Assembly: GCF_003729955.1 (NCBI RefSeq)
Contig: NZ_RJTX01000004.1
Span: 682,001 to 746,000 of the forward strand
Direction: 5' to 3'
DNA length: 64,000 bases
Source of the DNA: Chryseobacterium daecheongense
GTDB lineage: Bacteria; Bacteroidota; Bacteroidia; Flavobacteriales; Weeksellaceae
Both the position numbers and the translations under genes were made by a program. Positions 34,131-42,100 of the stretch are shown here, in pieces (within the stretch, counting starts at the first letter, position 1; every line of letters starts with the position of its first letter). The notes under the pieces are model-generated. The model was not told the DNA's origin. It made no database searches and was given only the letters and a program-made list of their open reading frames with translations.

Positions 34131-36122
34131 TTAATTTTGCAGAGACAAATAAATTCTCTGGTTTTTACTGATCACAGTGCCTTCCAGTGGGAATTGTTCT
34201 TTTATTCTTCCCACCCCTTTATAGTCGACACGGTATCCTAAGTTTTCCAACTGAGGAATCACGTTTTTACCGATTAGGCCAACTACATTAGGCATTTGTT
34301 TATTGTTTACTGCTACTTTTACATTAGGCTCAACCATTTTATTAAGGTTTACCTTTTTGTCAACCAGCATTTCTCTTTCAATATTTTGTGGTGTTTTCAG
34401 GAATGTTTTTCCTGCGATTTCTTTAAACACCGGTGCGGAAACTGTTCCTCCGTAAAATCCTTTTGCCGTATTCGGTTCACTGATCATAACATAACACGTG
34501 TACTTCGGATTGTCTGCGGGATAAAATCCTGCAAAGGAAGCTCGGTATTTCATTGGGCCAGGAAGCCAATATTCAAATCTTGCGGTTCCTGTTTTTCCTG
34601 CCATTTTCAGGTTGGGAGTAAAGATACTTTTTGCGGTTCCTTTTTCTACGGCTTTGGTTAATGCACTGGTCATCATTTTAATAGCTTTTTCTGATGCCAT
34701 TTTGTTGACCATCACTTCAGGTTTTGCCTCGTACATGATCTTTCCGTCTTTCATGATCTTATCGATGAAAAGAGGCTTAAGCATTTTGCCACCGTTAGCA
34801 ACCCCGTTATAGAAAGTTGCCAATTGTAAAAGATTGATGTTAGACGAGTATCCATAAGCGATAGAAGCCAGTGTTGCAGCGTTCCATCTTTTATTTTCAG
34901 GAGTTACGATCTTCGGTTTGGTAATTCCCGGAAGCTCGATGTCCATTTTATCAAATAATTTCCATCTTTTTAAATGATCAAGAAATATCTGAGGTTTATC
35001 TGCATAATATTTGGTGATCAGTTTGGCTGTTCCTACGTTACTGGATTTTGCCAAAACGTCACTGATTTCGTATGTTCCGCCACCGTGACCGTCTGAAATT
35101 CTTTGTTTGGCATACGTCCAAACTCCGTTTCCTACATTTACAGTTGTATTTTCATCAATGAAACCGTCGTCCATTGCTGCAAGAAGCGAAATGGTTTTAA
35201 ATGTAGAACCCGGTTCGATGTTATCTTTTAAAGCATAATTGTATGAATCAACGTATTCTCCTTCTTCTGTTCTTTTTAAGTTGACCAATGCACGAACTTT
35301 TCCCGTTGCAACCTCCATTACAATCACGGTTCCGTGTTTTGCTTCGAAATTGATCAATTGTTTTTCAAGCGCAGAATGGGCAATATCCTGGATTCTGAGA
35401 TCTAAAGTGGTGTAAACATCTTCACCGTCAATAGGTTCCTGAACTTTCCAGTAATCGATTGGTTTCCATTGAGAAGAGTTGATTCTCTGCTCTAATCTTT
35501 TTCCATCAGTTCCTGTTAAATACTTTGAAAAAGCGCCTTCCAGACCTGCTTTAAGCTCACCGTTATCCATTCCGATAGTTCCGGCTCCGATTTCTGAAGT
35601 TGCGAGTTCTCTTTTGTAATTTCTGTCAACGATGAATCCTCCTTTATTTTTCCCTCTTTTGAAGATCGGGAACTTTCTGATTCTGTCATATTGATCAAAA
35701 TCCAATCCTCTGGCTAAGGAATAATATTGGTTTTTCTTTTTTCTCTGCTCGTCAAACTTCTTTCTGAATTCAGCTCTCGGTTTTCCGAACATTTTACTTA
35801 GAGAGTCTGTTAAAGCTCCAATATTATTAGAATAAACAGTATCCTTTATTGTTTTGAAATCCAGATAGATGTCATAACGCATGACGGTTGTTGCCAAAAT
35901 AGAACCATCAGATGCGTATAAATTTCCACGGGCCGCTTTTAAAGTGGCTTCGCGGTAGTTTTTATTGATGTAATCGTCTTTTATTTCCTGTACATTGGTA
36001 TTCTGAAGGATGATGATCCTTCCCAAAAACATGACAAACACGCACAAAGCCACCACTGCGAAGAGGTAGCCCCATCTTAACGTTTTTTTACGTTTGTTAT
36101 CGTATTCATTTTGCTTTTGCAT
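34131..36122 (-). CDS. ftsI: Division transpeptidase (PBP2/3, FtsI) with PASTA domain
   Basis: 663 residues. One N-terminal membrane helix (about 16-35), dimerisation domain, then the transpeptidase: SxxK in EPGSTFKT (Ser near 302), SSN near 360, and KTGTAR near 511. A single PASTA domain ends the protein (MPNVVGLIGKNVIPQLENLG, from about 603). Class B penicillin-binding protein that pairs with FtsW. The start codon lies 17 bp inside ftsL, so the two are translationally coupled. Confidence 0.95.
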   Translation of the reverse strand: MQKQNEYDNKRKKTLRWGYLFAVVALCVFVMFLGRIIILQNTNVQEIKDDYINKNYREATLKAARGNLYASDGSILATTVMRYDIYLDFKTIKDTVYSNNIGALTDSLSKMFGKPRAEFRKKFDEQRKKKNQYYSLARGLDFDQYDRIRKFPIFKRGKNKGGFIVDRNYKRELATSEIGAGTIGMDNGELKAGLEGAFSKYLTGTDGKRLEQRINSSQWKPIDYWKVQEPIDGEDVYTTLDLRIQDIAHSALEKQLINFEAKHGTVIVMEVATGKVRALVNLKRTEEGEYVDSYNYALKDNIEPGSTFKTISLLAAMDDGFIDENTTVNVGNGVWTYAKQRISDGHGGGTYEISDVLAKSSNVGTAKLITKYYADKPQIFLDHLKRWKLFDKMDIELPGITKPKIVTPENKRWNAATLASIAYGYSSNINLLQLATFYNGVANGGKMLKPLFIDKIMKDGKIMYEAKPEVMVNKMASEKAIKMMTSALTKAVEKGTAKSIFTPNLKMAGKTGTARFEYWLPGPMKYRASFAGFYPADNPKYTCYVMISEPNTAKGFYGGTVSAPVFKEIAGKTFLKTPQNIEREMLVDKKVNLNKMVEPNVKVAVNNKQMPNVVGLIGKNVIPQLENLGYRVDYKGVGRIKEQFPLEGTVISKNQRIYLSLQN

Positions 36123-36471
36123 CTGTACTATCTAATTTTATCAGCAGTTTATGAGGATGATTTTCCAATGTCATTAAGGAATCTTCTGCCACCTCTTTTC
36201 CCAATTCCGATTCCATTTTTACTTTGATCAGCTTACTTTGCGCATAAGCGTTTCTTGATTTATATTCTTCCGTTTCTTCTTTTAGGGCATTTACAATTTT
36301 GATCTTTTTGTTAACCAAGTGGTTACTATAGATCATCGCCATCATCAGTATGAACAGCAAGAGAAAATACTTGTAATGTATTTTGATCTCATCACGATTC
36401 AGGAAGTTTCCCTTTATAATGTCTATAAAGGTGAGCTTCTTCTGAGGACGATATGTTGTTTTTTTTGCCAA
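36106..36471 (-). CDS. ftsL: FtsL-like division protein
   Basis: 121 residues, bitopic: basic cytoplasmic N-terminus (MAKKTTYRPQKKL), one membrane helix (about 34-50) and an extracytoplasmic coiled coil (NALKEETEEYKSRNAYAQSKLIKVKMESELGKEV, about 60-93 read as heptads). Position between rsmH and ftsI is the classical ftsL slot. Sequence similarity in this family is weak, so the call depends on topology and order. Confidence 0.82.
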   Translation of the reverse strand: MAKKTTYRPQKKLTFIDIIKGNFLNRDEIKIHYKYFLLLFILMMAMIYSNHLVNKKIKIVNALKEETEEYKSRNAYAQSKLIKVKMESELGKEVAEDSLMTLENHPHKLLIKLDSTDAKAK

Positions 36472-36486
36472 AGCTTTGTTTATAAT

Positions 36487-36532
36487 TGATTAATGATAAA
36501 AGATAATTGGTATCGCTTATCATTTATACTTT
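36487..36532. repeat. Heptad-period repeat, inverted (TGATnnn / ATCnnnn)
   Basis: Third member of the family at 23148 and 32589: TGATTAA, TGATAAA, AGATAAT, a truncated unit, then ATCGCTT and ATCATTT. It overlaps the rsmH stop codon region. AATGATAA/TTATCATT arms pair. Confidence 0.6.
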
Positions 36533-37417
36533 TATTCCTGTTCTCATTTTTGCACTTCTTGCTCTGGAGTTTTCTTCAATTTCCTTGTCATCGGGAATAA
36601 TGGCCTTACTCTTCAACAGCTCAAATGCTTTTTTATAATTTCCGTAGATGTCTCTTTCCGGTTCTCCTTCGAACATTCCGTTCTTTAAAAATCTTTTTAC
36701 CAAACGGTCTTCCAAAGAATGGTAAGAGATTACGACTAATCTTCCTTCCGGCTTTAACATTCTGTAAGCCTGAACCAGCATTTCTTTCAACACTTCAAGC
36801 TCTTGGTTAACTTCAATTCTTATAGCCTGAAAAAGCTGTGCATAGAATTTATTAACCTTATGAGGGGGGATATAACTGAACAGTTTTTTTAAATCCTCTG
36901 TCGTTTCTATGCTTTTTGTTTTTCTGTGATGAACAATATCTCTGGCCAGTTTTCTGGCTTCTCTCAATTCTCCATAGTGGTAAAATATGTCAGCCAGCTC
37001 TTCCTCTTCATATTCATTGATCACTCTTTTGGCATCGAGGCTTTGCATAACGTTCATTCTCATATCCAAGGGAGCATTGCTTCTGGTTGAGAAACCTCTG
37101 TCTGCTTCATCAAACTGATGCGATGATACTCCAAGATCAGCAAGAATCCCATCCACTCCGGAAACTCCGTACATTAATAAAGAATTTTCAAGAAATCTGA
37201 AATTCTGATTGATCAAAGTAAATCTCGGATCATCAATGGTATTTTTAAGAGCGTCTAAATCCTGATCAAAACTGTATAATCTTCCTTTGTCTGAAAGCCT
37301 GCTCAGTATTTCTCTTGAATGTCCGCCACCACCAAAGGTGCAATCCACGTATATTCCGTCTGGATTCGTCACCAAATCATTTACACTTTGCTTCAACAAA
37401 ACGGGATTATGATACAT
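36524..37417 (-). CDS. rsmH: 16S rRNA (cytosine(1402)-N(4))-methyltransferase
   Basis: Methylates C1402 of 16S rRNA in the decoding site. 297 residues. SAM-binding block DCTFGGGGHSREIL, then DLGVSSHQFDEADRGFS and MRMNVMQ..., and the C-terminal ISYHSLEDRLVKRFLKN. Full family length. In the standard mraZ-rsmH-ftsL order. Confidence 0.97.
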   Translation of the reverse strand: MYHNPVLLKQSVNDLVTNPDGIYVDCTFGGGGHSREILSRLSDKGRLYSFDQDLDALKNTIDDPRFTLINQNFRFLENSLLMYGVSGVDGILADLGVSSHQFDEADRGFSTRSNAPLDMRMNVMQSLDAKRVINEYEEEELADIFYHYGELREARKLARDIVHHRKTKSIETTEDLKKLFSYIPPHKVNKFYAQLFQAIRIEVNQELEVLKEMLVQAYRMLKPEGRLVVISYHSLEDRLVKRFLKNGMFEGEPERDIYGNYKKAFELLKSKAIIPDDKEIEENSRARSAKMRTGIKV

Positions 37418-37453
37418 GTTTTAGTTTGTGTTTTTCGCTTTTTAATTGGCGTG

Positions 37454-37912
37454 TTATTCTTCATCGAAAGAGCCCATCACATCTTCGGCAAGGTTTGCGA
37501 AGTCGGCTTCATTGGTAGAGATTACTTTTTCATAGGCATCTTTGTCCCAAATTTCAAACAATTCTCCAGCACTTGTGATTACAATATCTTTCTGAAGATT
37601 TGCAAAGTGGGTAAGGTCTTTGGAAATCTGTAATCTTCCTGCATTATCCAATTCTACTGTCTTTACTCCTGCCGTAAACATTCTTATGAAGTCAGCATTC
37701 TTTTTAATGAATCTGTTTAGTTTATTAATTTTGTCCATCAGCTTATCCCATGCTTTCATAGGATACACTTCAAGGCAAGGCTGGAACACGGAGCGTTTTA
37801 CCACAAAAGCCTTATCCTCAAAGTTCTCCATCTGCTTGATCAGCGATGAAGGCACTTTTAAGCGACCTTTGTCGTCTATTTTACACTCATATGTCCCGAT
37901 GAAATTCTTCAT
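37454..37912 (-). CDS. mraZ: Transcriptional regulator MraZ
   Basis: 152 residues from ATG 37912 (MKNFIGTYECKIDDKGRLKVP); the frame stays open for 13 codons upstream but those have no family support. Two AbrB-like SpoVT halves with the expected DxKGR and DNAGRLQI motifs. MraZ binds repeats upstream of its own operon and heads the dcw cluster. No obvious GTGGG-type direct repeats were found upstream, although short TTTTTCCCAC words at 37950 and 37960 are repeated twice. Confidence 0.93.
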   Translation of the reverse strand: MKNFIGTYECKIDDKGRLKVPSSLIKQMENFEDKAFVVKRSVFQPCLEVYPMKAWDKLMDKINKLNRFIKKNADFIRMFTAGVKTVELDNAGRLQISKDLTHFANLQKDIVITSAGELFEIWDKDAYEKVISTNEADFANLAEDVMGSFDEE

Positions 37913-37918
37913 TTGGGA

Positions 37919-37926
37919 CAAATTTA
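37919..37926 (-). promoter_or_regulatory. -7 box TAAATTTG near mraZ start
   Basis: Exact TAnnTTTG on the minus strand, six bases before the mraZ ATG; implies a near-leaderless dcw transcript if used. No -33 box at normal spacing. Confidence 0.4.
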
Positions 37927-37943
37927 TATAAATATTTCCAAAA

Positions 37944-37969
37944 TTTCCCACTTTTTCCCACTTTTTGAC
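37944..37969 (-). promoter_or_regulatory. Repeated TTTCCCAC words upstream of mraZ (possible MraZ site)
   Basis: TTTCCCAC occurs at 37944-37951 and CTTTTTCCCAC again at about 37952-37962. On the transcribed strand these read GTGGGAAA, close to the GTGGG direct repeats bound by MraZ in other phyla. The spacing is 11 bp. Confidence 0.5.
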
Positions 37970-38154
37970 TTAATGTTAATAAGTTTTGCCAAGTTGTAAG
38001 AGTCTGAGGTGTAAGTGTTTGATTTTTTGAATCTTGTATGATGTGTTATTTACGCCATAACAAAAGGATTTTGAAAAAAAACAAGTAAAAGAACATTATT
38101 ATATTATTTTTATTTTAAATTAGGGATATCAAAATATTTTTGAGGTTTAATTTG

Positions 38155-38162
38155 TATTTTTG
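38155..38162 (+). promoter_or_regulatory. -7 box TATTTTTG of the hydrolase gene
   Basis: Exact TAnnTTTG, 23 bases before ATG 38186. Confidence 0.55.
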
Positions 38163-38185
38163 CAAGGCTTTATTAAAGCATTTTT

Positions 38186-38947
38186 ATGATATTTAGTACA
38201 AAAAAAGAAAAGAAATATACCTTTGTAGAGGCCGGAGAAGGACATCCATTGGTGCTGTTGCACGGACTAATGGGTGGTTTGAGTAATTTCGATAAGATGG
38301 TGCATTTTTTTTCAGAGAGAGGATTTAAGGTGTATGTGCCTCAATTGCCGATCTATGATTTACCCGTACTCAACACGAATCTTACCACTCTTGCAAAATA
38401 TATCATCAAGTTTATTGAGAGCCATGTTTCCGGACCGGTAACTATTGTAGGGAATTCAATGGGTGGTCATGTTGGTTTGATTTTAACATTGGCAAGACCT
38501 GATCTCGTAAAGAACCTTGTCCTTACGGGAAGCTCAGGCTTGTATGAAAGAACTTTCGGGGACAGCTTTCCAAGAAAAAATGACAGATCATATATAAGGA
38601 AGAAAACAGAAGAGGTTTTTTATGACCCATCTGTTGCTACTGAAGATTTAGTGGACGAGGTTTTCAATGTGGTGAATGACAGGATGAAAGGGATTAAAAC
38701 GGTGATGTTAGCAAGAAGCGCCATTAAACACAATATGCTGAATGATTTGCCTAAGATTATGTGTCCTACATGTATTATCTGGGGAAAACAGGATAATGTA
38801 ACACCTCCGGAAGTTGCAGAAGATATGCACAAGTTTATTCCGAATTCAGATTTGTTCTGGATTGATAAATGTGGGCACGCTGCGATGATGGAAAAACCTG
38901 ATGAGTTCAATGAAATTCTTTACCACTGGTTAAGAGATAAAGTATAA
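38186..38947 (+). CDS. Alpha/beta hydrolase
   Basis: 253 residues. HGLMGGLSNFDKM oxyanion region, nucleophile elbow GNSMGGHVGL (Ser about 92), acid in IWGKQDNVTP and catalytic His in CGHAAMMEKP. No signal peptide. Substrate unknown; the overall pattern resembles small-molecule esterases or lactonases of the MhpC type. Divergent from mraZ, so its promoter region is shared with the dcw cluster. Confidence 0.9.
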   Translation: MIFSTKKEKKYTFVEAGEGHPLVLLHGLMGGLSNFDKMVHFFSERGFKVYVPQLPIYDLPVLNTNLTTLAKYIIKFIESHVSGPVTIVGNSMGGHVGLILTLARPDLVKNLVLTGSSGLYERTFGDSFPRKNDRSYIRKKTEEVFYDPSVATEDLVDEVFNVVNDRMKGIKTVMLARSAIKHNMLNDLPKIMCPTCIIWGKQDNVTPPEVAEDMHKFIPNSDLFWIDKCGHAAMMEKPDEFNEILYHWLRDKV

Positions 38948-38954
38948 AAAGATG

Positions 38955-38988
38955 ATAGGAGGTAAGTTTTTACTTCCTATTTTTATTT
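38955..38988 (+). terminator. Terminator abutting the next start codon
   Basis: ATAGGAGGTAA pairs with TTACTTCCTAT (one G-T), loop GTTT, then TTTTATTT ending directly at ATG 38989. Confidence 0.7.
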
Positions 38989-39687
38989 ATGATGAAATTG
39001 AAATTCTCTTTTTTAATTCTATTTCTCTTTCTGAGCACTACGATGAGGGCTCAGAAAGAAGCCTGGTTGATAGGAGCCATTAAAGATTGTAAAACAGGGA
39101 ATTATAATCCGGAACAAAAAAGCATTAAAATATTTGACGGAGATCGAGAAGTTGATTTTATCAATGAAGGATTCGGGGCATTTTATGCTAAAAATATGGA
39201 AACGAAAACCTATTCAGTTCAGTATCAGAATATTTTTGGACAAACGGTAGCTAAAAATGTGAATTTAACGGAAGGCAATAATTTTATTGACTTTTGTCTT
39301 GATTATTTTGTGGAACCTGATATCACTACTTTCGTTTCATCAGTTAATAAATTGGATACTTTAAAAATAAGCTTTAAAGGGGTTTCGGCTACGAATGTAA
39401 ATGAACAAAATGCTGTTTTTTACTATAAAGGAAATGAACTTTGGGCTGATTTTAGGAATGAAAGTGGAAATTTTTCAAAAAAAATAAAACCTGAGATTTT
39501 AAAAAAATTAATTATATCAGAAAAGAAAGCTATAGAAGCGGCAGTTTTAAAAGATGAGAGTTCTGATTATAGAAATGTATATACTTTTGAGCTGGGCAGT
39601 AAGAAAAAGCAAATCATCAATTGCTATTTAGATGACTGGAATTTTTACGGCGATTTTTTTATCACGATATTTGGAGAATTAAAATAG
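38989..39687 (+). CDS. Hypothetical secreted protein
   Basis: 232 residues. Signal peptide MMKLKFSFLILFLFLSTTMRAQ. The mature protein begins KEAWLIGAIKDCKTG and has a beta-rich front and a Lys/Ile-rich helix, ending in FYGDFFITIFGELK. No family recognised; it does not carry a T9SS sorting domain. Its ATG sits right behind a terminator-like hairpin, which is unusual. The engB gene starts five bases after its stop. Confidence 0.6.
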   Translation: MMKLKFSFLILFLFLSTTMRAQKEAWLIGAIKDCKTGNYNPEQKSIKIFDGDREVDFINEGFGAFYAKNMETKTYSVQYQNIFGQTVAKNVNLTEGNNFIDFCLDYFVEPDITTFVSSVNKLDTLKISFKGVSATNVNEQNAVFYYKGNELWADFRNESGNFSKKIKPEILKKLIISEKKAIEAAVLKDESSDYRNVYTFELGSKKKQIINCYLDDWNFYGDFFITIFGELK

Positions 39688-39692
39688 TAAAA

Positions 39693-40316
39693 ATGGTTAT
39701 TAAAACAGCAAATTTTGTAAAGAGTAGTGGGAAATGGCAGGATTGCCCGGAACCTACGATTCCTGAATATGCTTTTATCGGAAGGTCTAATGTGGGTAAA
39801 TCATCACTGATCAATGCGATGATGAATCATAAAGATTTGGCAAAAACATCCCAAACGCCGGGGAAAACCCAGCTTATTAATCATTTTTTAGTGAATGAAA
39901 ACTGGTATTTAACCGATTTACCAGGATATGGGTATGCAAAAGTTTCCAAGTCGATCAGAAAAGATTTTGAAAAGTTGATTACCAATTATATTTTGAACAG
40001 GAGAAATCTTGTGAATCTTTTCGTTTTGGTAGATGTGAGACATAATCCTCAAAAGATTGATTTGGAATTTATCCAATGGTGTGGAGAAAGCGGGGTGCCG
40101 TTTTCTATTGTATTTACCAAAGCAGATAAGCTGAAACCTAATGTGGTTATAAAAAATGTAGAAGATTACAAAATGGAGCTTCACAAAACCTGGGAAGATC
40201 TTCCTGAATTGTATGTAACATCCGCTGAAAAGAAGGAGGGTTGTGAAGAGATCCTTGATTTTATAGAAAAGACCAATGATTTTTTAACACATAATAATGT
40301 AAGATTTGATGAGTAA
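39693..40316 (+). CDS. engB: Ribosome biogenesis GTPase EngB (YihA/YsxC)
   Basis: Essential GTPase for 50S assembly. 207 residues. G1 GRSNVGKSS, G2 TPGKTQ, G3 DLPGYGYAK, G4 TKADK and G5 TSAEK are all intact. It overlaps the following gene by 8 bp. Confidence 0.96.
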   Translation: MVIKTANFVKSSGKWQDCPEPTIPEYAFIGRSNVGKSSLINAMMNHKDLAKTSQTPGKTQLINHFLVNENWYLTDLPGYGYAKVSKSIRKDFEKLITNYILNRRNLVNLFVLVDVRHNPQKIDLEFIQWCGESGVPFSIVFTKADKLKPNVVIKNVEDYKMELHKTWEDLPELYVTSAEKKEGCEEILDFIEKTNDFLTHNNVRFDE

Positions 40317-40758
40317 TATAATCTGGAAAATAAAAACTTTTGAAGAGTTTACGGTTCCGGAATTGTATCAGGTCTTGAAAGCTCGAGTTGATGTTTTTGT
40401 AGTAGAGCAAAATTGCCCTTATCCGGATCTGGATGATTATGATCAAAAGGCGATACATATCTGGGCAGAAGAGAATGGAAAGGTTCTGGCTTATTGTAGA
40501 GTTTTTGACAAAGGAATTAAATACCATGAAACTTCCATAGGAAGAGTTTTAACTACAGAAAATGCCAGGGGAAAAAGCTTGGGCAAATTATTGATACAAT
40601 ATGCTGTTGAAACTATAGAAAACAGGTTTCATACTTCTGAGATCAGAATTTCTGCACAGGATTATTTACTGAAGTTCTATGCCGGTTTCGGATTTGAGGA
40701 TACCGGGAAAAAATACATGGAAGATGATATTCCGCATACGGAAATGCTTAAAAAATAG
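40309..40758 (+). CDS. GNAT acetyltransferase, ElaA-like
   Basis: 149 residues from ATG 40309, which overlaps the end of engB; a TTG one codon earlier is less likely. ElaA features: LYQVLKARVDVFVVEQNCPYPDLDDYD, IGRVLTTENARGKSLGKLLI (acetyl-CoA loop) and FYAGFGFEDTGKKYMEDDIPHTEM. Substrate unknown. Confidence 0.9.
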   Translation: MSNIIWKIKTFEEFTVPELYQVLKARVDVFVVEQNCPYPDLDDYDQKAIHIWAEENGKVLAYCRVFDKGIKYHETSIGRVLTTENARGKSLGKLLIQYAVETIENRFHTSEIRISAQDYLLKFYAGFGFEDTGKKYMEDDIPHTEMLKK

Positions 40759-40759
40759 A

Positions 40760-40783
40760 AAAGCGAAGATTCATCTTCGCTTT
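40760..40783. terminator. Bidirectional terminator
   Basis: AAAGCGAAGAT pairs perfectly with ATCTTCGCTTT, loop TC, between converging genes. T-tracts are short on the plus side. Confidence 0.75.
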
Positions 40784-40812
40784 CCTTGTGAAAAAAGATA
40801 TTTTCGGGGTTA

Positions 40813-41283
40813 TTAGTTTTTAACATCATCATGAAAAACAAATCCTTCGGTTCCTGTTTTCCAGATTTTAACGTAGAGCCATTCTTCATTTTTTTCAATC
40901 TCAACGAGTTTTGATCCCTGCCTGATCTTTTCAATTACGGCAAATTCAAAACCCGGCCCTTTATAGATTTTTACAACTTCTTTTTTTGCGTAGTATATAA
41001 CAGAAGCATCATATAATGTAGATTCTGAGGCAACTTTACTGAATCCTTTCTTTTTTTGAAGGGAATTATTATAGACTGTTTTTACAGAAGTCTTTCCAAT
41101 ACAAACCCCACAGGTTCCACCGGAACTGCAATGCCCGCAACTTGAGCAGTTTGAACAAATAGAACAATTTGCAGAGCCAATGCACCTTCCATCTTGAATA
41201 ATAATATCATTGGCTTTAAAACACGAGCACAAAAAAGACAAGCCAAGACAGGCTGTTACAATAAAAATAATTAATTTTTTCAC
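40813..41283 (-). CDS. Cys-rich lipoprotein with SH3-like domain
   Basis: 156 residues, GTG start at 41283. Lipoprotein-type signal MKKLIIFIVTACLGLSFLCSC. Residues 33-62 hold nine cysteines in CxxC-like spacing (CIGSANCSICSNCSSCGHC, then GGTCGVCIG), suggesting a metal site or disulfide knot. Residues 97-156 resemble a bacterial SH3 domain (KIYKGPGFEFAVIEKIRQGSKLVEIE, then WLYVKIWKTGTEGFV). Function unknown. Stand-alone, upstream region contains a small GNRA hairpin. Confidence 0.7.
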   Translation of the reverse strand: MKKLIIFIVTACLGLSFLCSCFKANDIIIQDGRCIGSANCSICSNCSSCGHCSSGGTCGVCIGKTSVKTVYNNSLQKKKGFSKVASESTLYDASVIYYAKKEVVKIYKGPGFEFAVIEKIRQGSKLVEIEKNEEWLYVKIWKTGTEGFVFHDDVKN

Positions 41284-41349
41284 GGTGTCAGTCAGTTTTA
41301 TGAAGCCAAAAGCTTCATGTCAAAAATATTTATGTATGAGGAAATTACC

Positions 41350-41365
41350 TTACGGGAAACCGTAA
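41350..41365. other. Small GNRA-loop hairpin
   Basis: TTACGG-GAAA-CCGTAA, a perfect 6-bp stem with a GAAA tetraloop between the regulator terminator and the SH3 lipoprotein gene. Confidence 0.4.
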
Positions 41366-41372
41366 ATAAAAA

Positions 41373-41401
41373 CAACTCTTTTTCAATTTGAAAAAGAGTT
41401 G
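41373..41401 (-). terminator. Terminator of the NarL-type operon
   Basis: Perfect 14-bp stem (CAACTCTTTTTCAA and its complement), followed on the minus strand by TTTTTATTT. Confidence 0.92.
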
Positions 41402-41423
41402 GTGTGCATGATGTACTTTTTAC

Positions 41424-42089
41424 TTAAATAAGCCCTAAATCTTTACAGAACGCAATCAGGTGTTCATTACTGTTAACGTCCAGAGACATTTTGATGTGAC
41501 TTAACCTTTTTTCTATACTGCTCAAACTATTCGGTTTAATATTTTTGTTCTTAAGATACTCAGGGATATCTTTTTGTAAAACTCCTTTTGCTAAAAGTTT
41601 TATAAGGTCTGTGTCATAATTAGAGAGCTCGTAGGCGTTTATTTTTTTTACAGACTGCTGTAATTCCGTTGACAAATGCTGCCTATTTTGGTAGACAGAA
41701 TTAATAGCAAGATTAAGTTCTTTACCATCATAACGAGCTTTGCGGACAAAGCCGTCTATGTAATAATCGGAAAATAAAGAGTCAATGGCACCGGATCTGT
41801 TTTCACCTGAGAAAACAATGATTTTTAATGTAGGATCCTCGAGCTTTGCCTGTATTATAAGCTCTTTTCCATCTTTGATCTGTTGGGTGTAATGATCTTC
41901 TTCAAAATAGATATCAGTAATCAATAGATCATATGGTTCCTTTTCCCGTATCCCTTTTTTTATTTTAGCCAAAGCATCATCACAATAATAAACATGATCA
42001 ACATTATGGATGTTAAGTTCCTGTAATACCCGTTGTACAGATAAGTTGGTGATCTCGTAATCTTCAGCAATTAATACTTTTTTGAACAT
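41424..42089 (-). CDS. NarL/LuxR-type response regulator
   Basis: 221 residues. Receiver (1-125) with acidic pair ED near 9-10, phospho-acceptor Asp in LLITDIYFEED, and switch region VFSGEN plus a conserved Lys in VRKARYD. The C-terminal region reads as a diverged helix-turn-helix (NYDTDLIKLLAKGVLQKDIPEYL, SLSSIEKRLSHIKMSLDV). Follows the histidine kinase at 11 bp, so they are a pair. Confidence 0.88.
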   Translation of the reverse strand: MFKKVLIAEDYEITNLSVQRVLQELNIHNVDHVYYCDDALAKIKKGIREKEPYDLLITDIYFEEDHYTQQIKDGKELIIQAKLEDPTLKIIVFSGENRSGAIDSLFSDYYIDGFVRKARYDGKELNLAINSVYQNRQHLSTELQQSVKKINAYELSNYDTDLIKLLAKGVLQKDIPEYLKNKNIKPNSLSSIEKRLSHIKMSLDVNSNEHLIAFCKDLGLI

Positions 42090-42100
42090 TTTTTTTAATT

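Noticed and set aside
37952..38185. Second gene in the mraZ/hydrolase gap
   Set aside because: No frame longer than about 20 codons with a start; the gap holds promoter elements only.
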